From assembly GCF_001262075.1 (NCBI RefSeq), contig NZ_CP012073.1, forward strand, positions 992,001 to 1,056,000: DNA of 64,000 bases, in the 5' to 3' direction. Shown one piece after another: positions 1-8,360 of this stretch. The notes below the pieces were generated by a model. The model made no database searches. It worked only from the letters and a program-made list of their open reading frames with translations, and was not told the origin of the DNA. How positions within the stretch are numbered: position 1 is the stretch's first letter; each line of letters opens with the position of its first letter. Origin of the DNA: Ottowia sp. oral taxon 894 (GTDB taxonomy: Bacteria; Pseudomonadota; Gammaproteobacteria; Burkholderiales; Burkholderiaceae_C). A program made the translations under genes and the position numbers.

Positions 1-799
1 CGAGCATGGCCAGCGCCCGGCGGGCCATTTCTTGCGTGATGCGGCCCTGCCCTTTCACGTCGGCATAGTCGCGCACGCGGCGCAGCAGGCGGTTGGCAAT
101 GCGCGGCGTGCCCCGGCTGCGGCGGGCGATTTCCATGGCGCCGTCGGCGTCGGCCGGCACATTCAGCAGCGCCGCCGAGCGCGTGACGATGCGCGCCAGC
201 TCGTCAGGCGTGTAGAACTCCAGCCGCGCCACGATGCCGAAACGGTCGCGCAAGGGGTTGGTGAGCATGCCCGCGCGCGTGGTGGCGCCCACCAGGGTGA
301 AGGGCTGCAAGTCGAGCTTGATGCTGCGCGCGGCCGGCCCTTCGCCAATCATGATGTCGATCTGGTAGTCCTCCAGCGCGGGGTAGAGGATTTCTTCCAC
401 CACGGGGCTTAAGCGGTGGATTTCGTCGATGAAAAGCACATCGTTGCGCTCCAGGTTGGTGAGCAGCGCCGCCAGGTCTTTGGGCTTTTCCAGCACCGGC
501 CCGCTGGTTTGGCGCAGTTGCACGCCCAGCTCGTGCGCGATGATGTGGCTGAGCGTGGTTTTGCCCAGCCCGGGCGGGCCAAAAAGCAGCACGTGATCGA
601 GCGCTTCCTGGCGCTTGCGGGCCGCGCCGATGAAGATTTCAAGCTGCTCGCGCGCCTTGGCCTGGCCCACGTATTCGTCCAGCAGCTTCGGGCGCAAGGC
701 GCGCTCCAGCGCTTCTTCGTTGGGCGAGGCGGGCGCGGCTGAAACCACGCGCCGCGCAGCGCCAGCGGCCGGGGCGAAATCGTCTGTATGAATGCTCAT
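1..799 (-). CDS. ruvB: Holliday junction branch-migration helicase RuvB (3' end outside window)
   Basis: AAA+ motor of the RuvAB complex, which drives branch migration of Holliday junctions during recombination and repair. The start codon is the ATG complementary to 797-799, and 266 codons run to the window edge; RuvB is usually about 340-350 residues, so roughly the last quarter is missing. Seen in the translation: an N-terminal segment [10 protein letters not shown], Walker [10 protein letters not shown], Walker B FIDEIHRL, the family segment [20 protein letters not shown] and the sensor/arginine-finger region [18 protein letters not shown]. It is divergent from apt, with about 126 bp between the two starts. 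No strong Shine-Dalgarno sequence is visible. The family assignment is secure. Confidence 0.95.
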   Translation of the reverse strand, partial: MSIHTDDFAPAAGAARRVVSAAPASPNEEALERALRPKLLDEYVGQAKAREQLEIFIGAARKRQEALDHVLLFGPPGLGKTTLSHIIAHELGVQLRQTSGPVLEKPKDLAALLTNLERNDVLFIDEIHRLSPVVEEILYPALEDYQIDIMIGEGPAARSIKLDLQPFTLVGATTRAGMLTNPLRDRFGIVARLEFYTPDELARIVTRSAALLNVPADADGAMEIARRSRGTPRIANRLLRRVRDYADVKGQGRITQEMARRALAML

Positions 800-925
800 G
801 AGGCGCGCAAGTATGCCTGCGGGGGCAGGCCTGCCGGCGCGCCGCCGCGAAAGACTGGCCGCGAGCGGAAAACCGCGTTTGCACAGCGCAAAATAAAGCG
901 TTCCACACACTTTGAAACAGACGCC

Positions 926-1498
926 ATGCTTTCCGCCTCTGCCTCGCCGCCCGCCGCCATCACGGAATACCTGCGCAGCCACATCCGCACCGTGCCCGAC
1001 TGGCCCGCGCCGGGCGTGCAGTTTCGCGACATCACGCCGCTGCTGCAAAACCCGCGCGTTTTCCGCGTGCTGATTGACGCCTTCGTGCACCGCTACATGA
1101 CGCCCGCCCTGCGCCCGGACGTGGTGGCGGGGCTGGACGCGCGCGGCTTCATCCTGGGCAGCGTGGTGGCCTACGAGCTGAACGTGGGCTTTGTGCCCAT
1201 CCGCAAAAAGGGCAAGCTGCCCTTCACCACGGTGGAAGAAACCTACGAGCTGGAATACGGCAGCGCCACGGTGGAGCTGCACGCCGATGCCGTCAAGCCA
1301 GGCGACCGCGTGCTGCTGATTGACGACCTGATTGCCACCGGCGGCACCATGATGGCGGGCCGCCGCCTGCTGGAGCGCCTGGGCGCCGAAGTCACCGAAG
1401 GCGCGGCCATCGTCGATTTGCCGGAGCTGGGCGGCTCCGCGCGCCTGCGCGAAAGCGGCCTGCCGCTGTTCACGCTGGTGGAATTTGACGGGCGCTGA
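926..1498 (+). CDS. apt: Adenine phosphoribosyltransferase
   Basis: Purine salvage enzyme converting adenine and PRPP to AMP in the cytoplasm. The product is 190 residues. The PRPP-binding loop [13 protein letters not shown] lies near residues 129-141, and the N-terminal segment has the family pattern [17 protein letters not shown]. The reading frame stays open back to an ATG at 788, but the 46 extra residues are Arg-rich and unlike the family, so the ATG at 926 is chosen. It is the first gene of a close co-directional series with aroQ (36 bp gap) and the cobalamin adenosyltransferase gene. These neighbours share no pathway, so the cluster looks like a chance transcription unit. Confidence 0.95.
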   Translation: MLSASASPPAAITEYLRSHIRTVPDWPAPGVQFRDITPLLQNPRVFRVLIDAFVHRYMTPALRPDVVAGLDARGFILGSVVAYELNVGFVPIRKKGKLPFTTVEETYELEYGSATVELHADAVKPGDRVLLIDDLIATGGTMMAGRRLLERLGAEVTEGAAIVDLPELGGSARLRESGLPLFTLVEFDGR

Positions 1499-1534
1499 AA
1501 GGCGCCCTTCCCTGCTTTTTTTGGAGACCGCACC

Positions 1535-1987
1535 ATGCACATCCTCGCCTTGCACGGCATCAATCTGAACATGCTCGGCCAGCGCGACCCGGCCCACTAC
1601 GGCACGGTCACGCTGGCCGATATTGACGCCGCCATGCAGCGCCTGGCTGACGAGCTGGGCGTGCGGCTGACCTGCTTTCAAACCAACCACGAAGGCCAGA
1701 TGTGCGAGCGCATTCACCAGGCGCACCGCGAAGGCGTGGACGCCGTGCTCATCAACGCCGGCGCGTGGTCGCACACCAGCGTGGCCATCAGCGACGCGCT
1801 GGCCATCCTGCGCTGCCCCGTGGTGGAAGTGCACCTGTCCAACATCCATGCCCGCGAGCCGTTCCGGCACCACTCGCACATTGCCCACGTCGCGCGTGGG
1901 CAAATCTGCGGCTTCGGCGCGGATTCGTACCTGCTGGCGCTGCGCGCGGCGGCCGCCTTCGGCCCCTGTGCCCGGCATCCACGCTGA
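1535..1987 (+). CDS. aroQ: Type II 3-dehydroquinate dehydratase
   Basis: Third step of the shikimate pathway, converting 3-dehydroquinate to 3-dehydroshikimate. The product is 150 residues, normal for the small dodecameric type II enzyme. Visible motifs are the N-terminal [14 protein letters not shown] with the flexible-loop Tyr in HYGTVTL, the segment [25 protein letters not shown], and [18 protein letters not shown] carrying the catalytic His. A Shine-Dalgarno-like TTGGAG precedes the ATG. The pathway link to aroG, 12 kb away, is functional only. The C-terminal tail after about residue 140 is Pro/Arg-rich and probably disordered. Confidence 0.96.
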   Translation: MHILALHGINLNMLGQRDPAHYGTVTLADIDAAMQRLADELGVRLTCFQTNHEGQMCERIHQAHREGVDAVLINAGAWSHTSVAISDALAILRCPVVEVHLSNIHAREPFRHHSHIAHVARGQICGFGADSYLLALRAAAAFGPCARHPR

Positions 1988-2016
1988 CCATCCCGCAACC
2001 TGAAAGGAGACAAGCC

Positions 2017-2592
2017 ATGGGCAAACGCCTCACCCAGATCGCCACCCGCACCGGCGACGACGGCACCACCGGCCTGGGCAACAACACCCGCGTGTCCAAA
2101 AACAGCCTGCGCCCGCACGCCATGGGCGATGTGGACGAACTCAACAGCCATATCGGCCTGCTGCTGTGCGAAGACCTGCCCGCCGACGTGCGCGAGCTGC
2201 TCATCGACATCCAGCACCAGCTCTTCAACCTGGGCGGCGAAATCTCCATTCCGGGCTTTGAGCTGCTCAAGGACGACGCGCTGGCGCAGCTGGACGCCGC
2301 CCTTGAGCGCTACAACGCCGCGCTGCCGCGCCTTCAGGAATTCATCCTGCCCGCCGGCACGCGCGCCGCCGCGCAATCGCACGTGTGCCGCACCGTGGCG
2401 CGCCGCGCCGAACGCGCCGTCGTGGCCGTCTGCGAAGCCGAAAACCTGCGCCCCGCCCCGCGCCAGTACCTCAACCGCCTCTCTGACCTGATGTTCGTGC
2501 TCGCCCGCGTGCTCAACCGCCACCGCCCCGACGGCAGCGCGGGCGACGACGTGTACTGGAAAAGCGAGCGGCTGGAGCAAAGCGGCGCATGA
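2017..2592 (+). CDS. ATP:cob(I)alamin adenosyltransferase, PduO type
   Basis: Transfers the adenosyl group of ATP to cob(I)alamin to form coenzyme B12. The product is 191 residues, typical for the PduO/MMAB trimeric family. The N-terminal motif [17 protein letters not shown] is the ATP-binding signature; C-terminal [21 protein letters not shown] and the preceding CRTVARR complete the pattern. A clear AAGGAGA ribosome-binding site at 2003-2009 supports the ATG at 2017 over the upstream reading through aroQ in another frame. The stop codon overlaps the start of the next short ORF by 4 bp (ATGA). Confidence 0.93.
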   Translation: MGKRLTQIATRTGDDGTTGLGNNTRVSKNSLRPHAMGDVDELNSHIGLLLCEDLPADVRELLIDIQHQLFNLGGEISIPGFELLKDDALAQLDAALERYNAALPRLQEFILPAGTRAAAQSHVCRTVARRAERAVVAVCEAENLRPAPRQYLNRLSDLMFVLARVLNRHRPDGSAGDDVYWKSERLEQSGA

Positions 2593-2753
2593 ACCCACCC
2601 GCCGCGCCCCACAAGCTGGCCGTCCTGATCGACGCCGACAACGCATCGGCCGCCGCCGCAGCCGGGCTGTTCGCGGAAATCGCCAAATACGGCATCGCCA
2701 GCGTCAAGCGCATTGACGGCGACTGGAGCCGGCCGGCGCCGCAAGGCCAATGA
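2589..2753 (+). pseudogene. Truncated NYN/DUF88-type gene (54 codons)
   Basis: Translationally coupled to the cobalamin adenosyltransferase gene by an ATGA overlap. The 54-residue product begins with KLAVLIDADNAS and continues to IAKYGIASVKRIDGDWS, which matches the start of NYN (PIN-like, LabA/DUF88) proteins: first beta strand, catalytic Asp of LIDADN, then the second strand with the usual KRxYGDW. It stops at a TGA soon after, whereas family members are commonly 200 residues or more. Nothing resembling the rest of the domain follows; a copy of repeat A begins 66 bp downstream. I read it as a decayed remnant. A functional micropeptide is possible but unsupported. Confidence 0.7.
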
Positions 2754-2818
2754 GCCGCCCCGTGCCGCACCGCCCCGCCCATGCGCCCGGCCCCTGCCCG
2801 TCCGCGCCCGGAAGCATC

Positions 2819-2908
2819 AGAAACAGGAGCGGATTCAAGGGGGTCAAAAGTGGCTTTCGCGCACTTTCCACTAGGACATCATGCTATGGATACCGTAGCG
2901 AAATAAGC
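2819..2908 (+). repeat. Interspersed repeat A, copy 1
   Basis: About 90 bp between the NYN remnant and the MBOAT gene. It starts ACAGGAGCGGATTCAAGG, has GCGCA-N2-TTCCACTAGGAC in the centre, and ends ATGCTATGGATA followed by GTAGCGAAAT. The two ends carry direct, not inverted, GAGC(A/G)AAT-like motifs. This is one of about 16 copies in the window; no transposase is associated. Confidence 0.9.
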
Positions 2909-2961
2909 CTTCCAGCCGGCCCCACCAGCGGCTGGCCGCTGGCGTCAGGCGTCTGCGCGGC

Positions 2962-4404
2962 ATGAGCCTGCTGTCCATCGAGTTCGCGGCGTTTTTCATG
3001 CTGCTGTTTCCGGCCTACTGGGCGCTGCGCCCGTGGCCGGGGGCGCAAAACGCGCTGCTGCTGGCGGCCAGCCTGTTCATGCTGTGGCTGGCCAATCCGT
3101 ATTTCGCAGCGGCGCTGCTGGTTTTTGCCACGGGCGTTTTCGGCGTGGCGCGCGGCATTGCCCAATCCCGCCATGAAAAGGCAAAAAAGCGCTGGCTGGG
3201 CGCAGGCGCGGCCCTGATTGCGGCCAATCTGGGTTTTTTCAAATATCACGATTTTTTCGCGGCCCATTTTCCCGCGCCTTTGCAAGAGCCGGTGGCGGCG
3301 CTGATTTTTCCGCTGGGGCTTTCGTGGTATTCATTTCAGGCCATTGCGTATCTGGACTGGCTGCGCCAGCGCCCGGCCAGTCTGGCGCTGAAATGGCATG
3401 AGCTGGTTTTGCACCTGGGCTTTTTCCCCACGGTGACCAGCGGCCCCATTTTCCGCGCGGGGCTGCAAAAAAGCGTGGAGGGGCTGCACGCGGGCGCGGC
3501 CATTCAGATTCAGACGCGGCGGCCGCGCCGCCTGCTGAACCCGGCGCTGGCGGTGTGCCTGATTTTGCTGGGCATTACCAAAAAATGGTTTCTGGCCGGC
3601 GCGCTGGCCGAACAATTGGTGGACCCGGTTTTTGACAATCCCATGCAGCACGCGCCGCTGACGGTATTGACGGCCATTTACGGCTATACGGCGCAGCTTT
3701 TTTTTGATTTTTCGGGTTATTCTGATTTGGTGATTGGCCTGGCCATGCTGCTGGGTTTTCATATTCCGCTCAATTTCATGCAGCCGCTGGCGGCGCACAA
3801 TTTGCGCGAATTCTGGAACCGCTGGCATATCAGCCTTTCCACCTGGATACGCGATTACATCTATATCCCGCTGGGCGGCAGCCGCCACGGTTTTGCGCGC
3901 ACGCAGCTGAATTTGCTGCTGGCGCTGGGGCTGTCGGGCGCGTGGCACGGGCAAGGCTGGAATTTTTTGCTCTGGGGGCTGGCGCACGGCGCGGGCCTTG
4001 TGCTGCTGAATGCGGGCGATGCGCTGGCCGGGCGGCGCAACGCGCTGGCGGGCACGGCGGCGGGGCGCTTTGCGGGGCGGCTGGCCACGGCGCATTTCGT
4101 GTGCCTGGCCTTCGTGGTGTTTCGCGTGACCGATGCGGAAAGCCTGGCCGCCGTGTGGCAGGCGCTGGCCGCGCCCGATACGCCCTGGGCCACGCTGCCG
4201 CCGCCGCGCGCGCTGGCCTGGCTGGCGCTGCTGGCCGCCGCCTGGCTGCTGTGCCGCCCGCTGGCCGCCGCCTTTGCCGCCTGCGTGGCGCTGATGCAGC
4301 GCCTGCCCGTGCTGGCGTGGGCGCTGCCCGCCAGTGCGCTCATGGGCTTGCTCATCATCGTGGCGCCGCCGGGTGTGCCGGGGTTCATTTATGCGGGGTT
4401 CTGA
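2962..4404 (+). CDS. MBOAT-family membrane O-acyltransferase (PatA/AlgI-like)
   Basis: Polytopic inner-membrane protein of 480 residues, expected to move acyl groups across the membrane to an extracytoplasmic partner. The MBOAT core is visible: FFPTVTSGPIFRA, FFDFSGYSDLVIGLAMLLGFHIPLNF, then FWNRWHISLSTWIRDYIYIPLGG, and the putative catalytic His in SGAWHGQGWNFLLWG near residue 328. Many hydrophobic helices alternate with short loops. It is followed after 7 bp by an SGNH/DUF459 gene, the arrangement of PatA-PatB peptidoglycan O-acetylation and alginate acetylation systems. No alginate genes are present, so peptidoglycan or another cell-wall glycan is the more likely acceptor; this is inference. 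Its middle is somewhat less GC-rich than its neighbours. Confidence 0.9.
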   Translation: MSLLSIEFAAFFMLLFPAYWALRPWPGAQNALLLAASLFMLWLANPYFAAALLVFATGVFGVARGIAQSRHEKAKKRWLGAGAALIAANLGFFKYHDFFAAHFPAPLQEPVAALIFPLGLSWYSFQAIAYLDWLRQRPASLALKWHELVLHLGFFPTVTSGPIFRAGLQKSVEGLHAGAAIQIQTRRPRRLLNPALAVCLILLGITKKWFLAGALAEQLVDPVFDNPMQHAPLTVLTAIYGYTAQLFFDFSGYSDLVIGLAMLLGFHIPLNFMQPLAAHNLREFWNRWHISLSTWIRDYIYIPLGGSRHGFARTQLNLLLALGLSGAWHGQGWNFLLWGLAHGAGLVLLNAGDALAGRRNALAGTAAGRFAGRLATAHFVCLAFVVFRVTDAESLAAVWQALAAPDTPWATLPPPRALAWLALLAAAWLLCRPLAAAFAACVALMQRLPVLAWALPASALMGLLIIVAPPGVPGFIYAGF

Positions 4405-4411
4405 AGGGGCG

Positions 4412-5506
4412 ATGAACGCGCACGCGGGCCGGCGCGTGGGCGCGGCAGGGCTGTTTGCGGCGCTGGCGCTCACCGGCGCGCTCACGCTGTGGTTCGGGCA
4501 AGACTCATTCAACGCCTGGTGGCTGCAAACCTGGCATCAGCGCAGCCCGCTGGAGCGCCTGAACGCCTGGCCGCAGTGGCGCAGCGCAGCGGCCCTGCGC
4601 GCCCGCCTGCAAGCCTGGCATGACGGCCCCGCTTCTATGGAACAAGCCGTGGCGGCGGGCCTGGCCGCTGATAGCGCGGCAAATGAAGTCTCGCCCGAAG
4701 CGCCCGGCATCCCTGAATTGCCGCCCGTGCCGCCCGCGCCTGAAGCGCCTCAGACACCTGATGCGCCGCAAGAAAACGCCGCGCCGCCCGTCATACGCCT
4801 GGCTGCGGCAGACAAAGTGCTGTTCGTGGGCGACTCCATGATGCAAAGCATCGCCCCTTTGCTCCAGCGGACGCTGCTGCGCGAAGGCGGCATCCGCTCC
4901 ATCAACCTGAGCCGCCACAGCACGGGCCTGACCAACGCCGCCTACTTCAACTGGCCACAGGCGGTGGAAGCGGCCTTGCGCCAGCACCCGGACACGCGCC
5001 TGGTCGTCGTGTTTCTGGGCGCGAACGACCCTTGGGATTTTTTTGAAAGCCGCAGCCGCAAACGCTTTGGCACGCCCGAGTGGGATGAAGCCTACGCCGC
5101 GCGCGCCTTGCGCATCACCCGCGCCGCGCGCCAGGCGGGCGCGTCCGTCATCTGGATTGGCCTGCCGCTGATGCGCGCCAATGACTACGGACAGCGCATC
5201 CGCCGCCTGAACGCCGTGCTGGCGCAAAACCTGGACGCCGCCGCGCTCTGGCTGCCCACCGAAGAGCTGCTGGGCGACGGCACGCCAAGCTACGCCGACA
5301 GCATCCGCCTGGAAGGCAAGCTCACCCGCGTGCGCCACGCCGACGGCATCCACCTGGCCCTGCCCGGCCAGAGGCGGCTGGCCAGCCACGTGCGCCAGTT
5401 CATCGAATACGCGCCCGCCGCCGCGCCCAAAGCAGACGCAAAAACCAGCGCAGAGGCGGCGGCCCGCCCGCCTGCCATGCCGCCCAATCCGGCTCCAGCC
5501 CTTTGA
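4412..5506 (+). CDS. SGNH/DUF459 O-acetyltransferase-type partner of the MBOAT protein
   Basis: A 364-residue protein with one N-terminal membrane anchor (hydrophobic residues about 10-30), a Pro/Glu/Ala-rich linker (about residues 95-130), and an SGNH domain. The nucleophile block is FVGDSMMQS near residue 140, the third block is LGANDPWDF, and the catalytic dyad block is DGIHLALPGQRRLA near residue 310. The ATG at 4412 is used because it follows the MBOAT stop by 7 bp with GAAGGGG upstream; the longer frame overlaps the MBOAT gene. Together they resemble PatA-PatB, in which the MBOAT protein supplies acetyl groups and the periplasmic SGNH protein transfers them. The acceptor cannot be read from sequence. 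Confidence 0.85.
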   Translation: MNAHAGRRVGAAGLFAALALTGALTLWFGQDSFNAWWLQTWHQRSPLERLNAWPQWRSAAALRARLQAWHDGPASMEQAVAAGLAADSAANEVSPEAPGIPELPPVPPAPEAPQTPDAPQENAAPPVIRLAAADKVLFVGDSMMQSIAPLLQRTLLREGGIRSINLSRHSTGLTNAAYFNWPQAVEAALRQHPDTRLVVVFLGANDPWDFFESRSRKRFGTPEWDEAYAARALRITRAARQAGASVIWIGLPLMRANDYGQRIRRLNAVLAQNLDAAALWLPTEELLGDGTPSYADSIRLEGKLTRVRHADGIHLALPGQRRLASHVRQFIEYAPAAAPKADAKTSAEAAARPPAMPPNPAPAL

Positions 5507-5554
5507 ATACGGGCGCTGGCCACTATCAGAACAAGAGCAATGCGCGGCTCTGAG

Positions 5555-5593
5555 CCTGTTCAAAACCTCTCGCGAAGACAGATTTTGAACAGG
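5555..5593. repeat. Inverted repeat between convergent genes
   Basis: Perfect 11-bp arms CCTGTTCAAAA (5555-5565) and TTTTGAACAGG (5583-5593) with a 17-bp loop, lying between the convergent SGNH gene and mlaB. It could act as a two-way transcript end, although there is no long T-run. Similar CCTGTTCAAA strings recur at about 12,191 and 18,722, so it may be part of a dispersed element. Confidence 0.6.
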
Positions 5594-5596
5594 TTC

Positions 5597-5872
5597 TCAG
5601 GCGGCGGCGGGCGGCAACAGGGCGGCCACGCCGTACAGGCGGGCCAGCTCGGCCAGGCGGGCGGGCATGCCGTGGACGGCGAAGCGCTTGCCTTCCAGCA
5701 GGCAGCTGCGGCGGCATTCGAGCAGCACGGCCAGGGCTGAAGAGTCAAACTGCGTGAGGGCTGAGGCGTCGGCCACCACGGTCTGCTCACCAGCGGTGTG
5801 GGTGGCCTGGCGCAGCATCACAAGGCAGGCGGCGGCCTGCTTGTGGGTGAGTTCGGCGGGCAGCACCAGCAT
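5597..5872 (-). CDS. mlaB: MlaB-like STAS-domain protein
   Basis: Small cytoplasmic STAS protein that stabilises the MlaFE ABC transporter in the maintenance-of-lipid-asymmetry system. The 91 residues fit MlaB. The STAS pattern shows as VVADASALTQFDSSALAVLLECRRSC, with the FDSSALAVL loop contacting the ATPase in characterised homologues. The ATG complementary to 5870-5872 is used; an in-frame GTG at 5884 would overlap the mlaC stop codon (GTGA) and is a reasonable alternative. It is the last gene of the mla cluster. Confidence 0.88.
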   Translation of the reverse strand: MLVLPAELTHKQAAACLVMLRQATHTAGEQTVVADASALTQFDSSALAVLLECRRSCLLEGKRFAVHGMPARLAELARLYGVAALLPPAAA

Positions 5873-5880
5873 GTCAGCGC

Positions 5881-6549
5881 TCACTTGGCGGCGTTGCTCT
5901 TGTTGCGCTCGACGAGCGAGGCGATCAGGCCGTCGATGCCGCTTTGATTGACCTGCTGCGAGAACTGGGGCCGGTAGTTGGCGATGAGCCATACGCCCAT
6001 GATGTTGAGGTCGTAAATCTTCCAGCCGGAGCTGCTGCCGGGGGCCTTTTCAAGGCGGTAGTCCAGCTGCACTGGCTCGCTGCCGCCGCTGCTTTGGATC
6101 AGGGTGCGCACGGTGATTTCATCGTCTCCCGCAGCCTTGGAGGGCATGGGGCGGATGTCGAAGGTCTGGTCCTTCACCTTCTTGAGCGCGCCCGCGTAGG
6201 TGCGCACCAGCAGCATCTTGAATTCCTGCTCCAGCCGCTTGCGCTGCGCCTCGCTGGCCTGCCGCCAGCCGGGGCCGACGGCAGAAGCCGTCATGCGGCG
6301 GAAGTTGATGTTGGGCATGATTTTTTCGTCCACCAGCTGCATGAGACGGTCTATGTCGCCTGCCTGCATGGCCTTGTCGGCCTTGATGGTTTGCAGCACT
6401 TCCTGCGAGAGGCGGCCAATCCAGGCATCCGGCGTTTCGCCAGCGGCGCGGGCGGCGGGCAGGCCCAGCGCCAGCGTGGCGGCCAGGGCGGGCGCGCCCA
6501 GCAGCAGGGCGCGGCGCGGCAGGGCGGAGAGCGGGGTGTTGTTTTGCAT
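5881..6549 (-). CDS. mlaC: Periplasmic phospholipid shuttle MlaC (Ttg2D family)
   Basis: Carries phospholipid across the periplasm between the MlaA outer-membrane complex and the MlaFEDB inner-membrane transporter. The product has 222 residues. The N-terminus has twin arginine-like PRRALLLGAPALAATLALGLPAARA, an evident signal peptide. The mature part has the MlaC pattern DKIMPNINFRRMTASAVGPGW-like segment and LVRTYAGAL, then YDLNIMGVWLIANYRPQF near the C-terminus. It sits between mlaA and mlaB but is separated from mlaA by about 500 bp, unlike the other tightly packed mla genes. Confidence 0.93.
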   Translation of the reverse strand: MQNNTPLSALPRRALLLGAPALAATLALGLPAARAAGETPDAWIGRLSQEVLQTIKADKAMQAGDIDRLMQLVDEKIMPNINFRRMTASAVGPGWRQASEAQRKRLEQEFKMLLVRTYAGALKKVKDQTFDIRPMPSKAAGDDEITVRTLIQSSGGSEPVQLDYRLEKAPGSSSGWKIYDLNIMGVWLIANYRPQFSQQVNQSGIDGLIASLVERNKSNAAK

Positions 6550-7055
6550 GAGGGTTCCCTTCGTTTCATGGTGCGCCGCCAGAAGGGCGGCGGGCAGGGG
6601 GCGTATTGGAATGCAGATTGGCGGCGCGCGCTGGCGCAGCCGGTTACAAAGTGTCTGCGAAAGAAGTGGCCGGCAGCCGCCAGGAGCCGCGCGGGCGTCA
6701 TGGCTTCAGAACAGCCATCCGGATCGCAGACGGACGCGGGCGCAACGCTTGTTTGCCGTCGGCCGCAAGGGGCGGCGAATCGGGACGGGCAGCATGGCCC
6801 AAGACCACCCGGCTCTCCGCACTTTCGCGCCTGCGAACAGGCTGCAAGCAGGTTCTCTGGCAAGGGATACGAAGGTGCGGGGGCTTATCAAAAAAGGAGC
6901 AAATTCAGGCAGGCGAAAAACAGTGGTTGCGCAAGCTTTTCTAGGACCTAATGCTATTGATTAAGGAGCGAAATCTGCCGCTTTCTGCCGTCTTTTCGCT
7001 GGCCTCTTGCAGACGCGGACAGGGTGGTTTGGGGCGGCTCCATCCAGCAGCCGGT
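6550..7055. other. 506-bp gap inside the mla operon
   Basis: No convincing gene is seen on either strand. The gap contains one copy of repeat A (6889-6974, antisense to the operon) and, just before it, a degraded stretch around 6815-6865 resembling repeat C on the minus strand. The region is GC-rich and partly low-complexity. It separates mlaA from mlaC, which in most mla operons are close. Confidence 0.6.
6889..6974 (+). repeat. Interspersed repeat A, copy 2
   Basis: Starts AAAAGGAGCAAATTCAGG, has a TTGCGCA centre followed by TTTTCTAGGACC, then ATGCTATTGATTA and AGGAGCGAAAT. It lies inside the mla operon, opposite in direction to the genes. Confidence 0.88.
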
Positions 7056-7862
7056 TTACGGCGCGCCGCCATCCGCCTGGCTGGCTGGGGCGGCATCGGG
7101 CTGGGCTGCGGGGGTAGCGTCAGGGTTGTCGTAGTCGGGGTAGCCGTCATCCTGGCCCGGTTCGGCGGGCGGGTTGCCGTCGTACACGTCGTTGCGGCGC
7201 TTTTGCAGCCAGGCGTCGCGAGTGAAGGCGTAGTCGTCAATGGATGCGCCGCTGAGCACGTCTTCCACGCCGAGCAGGCGCGAGCGCGCATCCACGAAGC
7301 TCAGCGCAGCCAGGCTGTTGCGCAAGCGGATGCTGTGGACGTGGGTGCGCGGGTTGCCGTAGTAGTCGGCGGGCATGCTGAGCGCGTCGCGCAGGGTGGA
7401 GGGGCCAAGCAGCGGCACCACGAAGTAGGGGCCGGGCGGCACGCCCCACCAGGCCAGGGTCTGTCCGAAGTCTTCGCGGTAGCGGCGGATGCGCATTTCG
7501 CTGGCGGGGTCGAGCACGCCGCCCAGGCCGATGGTGGTATTGACGATGACGCGCCGGAAGGAGTGCAGCGCCCGCTCCGGCTTGGCTTGCAGCACGTTAT
7601 TGACGAAGGACCAGACGTCGGAGAGGTTGTCGAAGAAGTTGCCAACCCCGGTGCGCACGGGCTGCGGCATGGCCTTCTGGTAGGCCGTGGTCACGGGGCG
7701 CATGACGGCATCGTCCACAGCGGTGTTAAAGCGCGTCATGGAGCGGTTGTAGTTTTCCCAGGGATCGTGCGGGTTGCCGCCGGGGGCGCTGGCGCAGGCC
7801 GACAAGGCCAGGGCCACGCTGGCTGCGGCCAGCTTGCACAGGGTGCGGGCGTGGGTCTTCAT
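7056..7862 (-). CDS. mlaA: Outer-membrane lipoprotein MlaA (VacJ)
   Basis: Outer-membrane component that removes mislocalised phospholipids from the outer leaflet. The 268-residue product starts MKTHARTLCK with a lipobox ALSAC, so Cys about 22 is the predicted lipidation site; an upstream in-frame ATG would break the signal peptide. The MlaA core is clear: HDPWENYNRSMTRFN, NFFDNLSDVWSFVNNVLQ, and FGQTLAWWGVPPGPYFVVPLLGPST. The C-terminal tail is Pro/Ala/Asp-rich and probably disordered. Embedding mlaA between mlaD and mlaC is a known betaproteobacterial arrangement. Confidence 0.95.
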   Translation of the reverse strand: MKTHARTLCKLAAASVALALSACASAPGGNPHDPWENYNRSMTRFNTAVDDAVMRPVTTAYQKAMPQPVRTGVGNFFDNLSDVWSFVNNVLQAKPERALHSFRRVIVNTTIGLGGVLDPASEMRIRRYREDFGQTLAWWGVPPGPYFVVPLLGPSTLRDALSMPADYYGNPRTHVHSIRLRNSLAALSFVDARSRLLGVEDVLSGASIDDYAFTRDAWLQKRRNDVYDGNPPAEPGQDDGYPDYDNPDATPAAQPDAAPASQADGGAP

Positions 7863-7869
7863 GGGCGTT

Positions 7870-8340
7870 TTACTTTTTGTCGCCGCCGTCGGCGGCGCTG
7901 TTGTAGAGGAACTGGCTGATGACGTTTTCAAGCACGACGGCGCTTTGGGTGGACTTGACCACGTCGCCCGCTGCCAGGTTTTCTTCCGAAGCGCCCGCTT
8001 CCACGCCGATGTATTGCTCGCCCAGCAGGCCGCTGGTGAGCACTTTCAGCGAGCTGTCTTTGGGAAAGTGGTAGCGCGTGTCCATCTCCAGCGTGACTTG
8101 CGCCTGAAAGCGCTGGTCGTCAAAGCGGATGTCGGCCACGCGGCCCACGAGCACGCCCGCGCTGCGCACGGCGGCCTTGGGTTTGAGGCCGCCGATGTTG
8201 TCAAACAGCGCGGTGACGCGGTAGGTGGGCTGCCAGTTCAGGCTCAGCAAATTGGCCGATTGCAGGGCCAGAAAGACGAGGGCGGCCGCGCCGATGAGCA
8301 CGAACAGGCCCACCCAGACATCGTTTTTGGAGCGCTCCAT
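7870..8340 (-). CDS. mlaD: MCE-domain phospholipid-binding protein MlaD
   Basis: Membrane-anchored hexameric MCE protein that forms the periplasmic channel on MlaFE. The 156-residue product begins MERSKNDVWVGLFVLIG with one transmembrane helix, followed by the MCE domain: TALFDNIGGLKPKAAVRSAGV and VGRVADIRFD, and a short C-terminal helix containing NVISQFLYN. The start is the ATG complementary to 8338-8340; a longer open frame extends upstream into mlaE and is not used. It is 7 bp from mlaA. Confidence 0.95.
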   Translation of the reverse strand: MERSKNDVWVGLFVLIGAAALVFLALQSANLLSLNWQPTYRVTALFDNIGGLKPKAAVRSAGVLVGRVADIRFDDQRFQAQVTLEMDTRYHFPKDSSLKVLTSGLLGEQYIGVEAGASEENLAAGDVVKSTQSAVVLENVISQFLYNSAADGGDKK

Positions 8341-8360
8341 GAGGCGTTTTTCCTTTTTTC

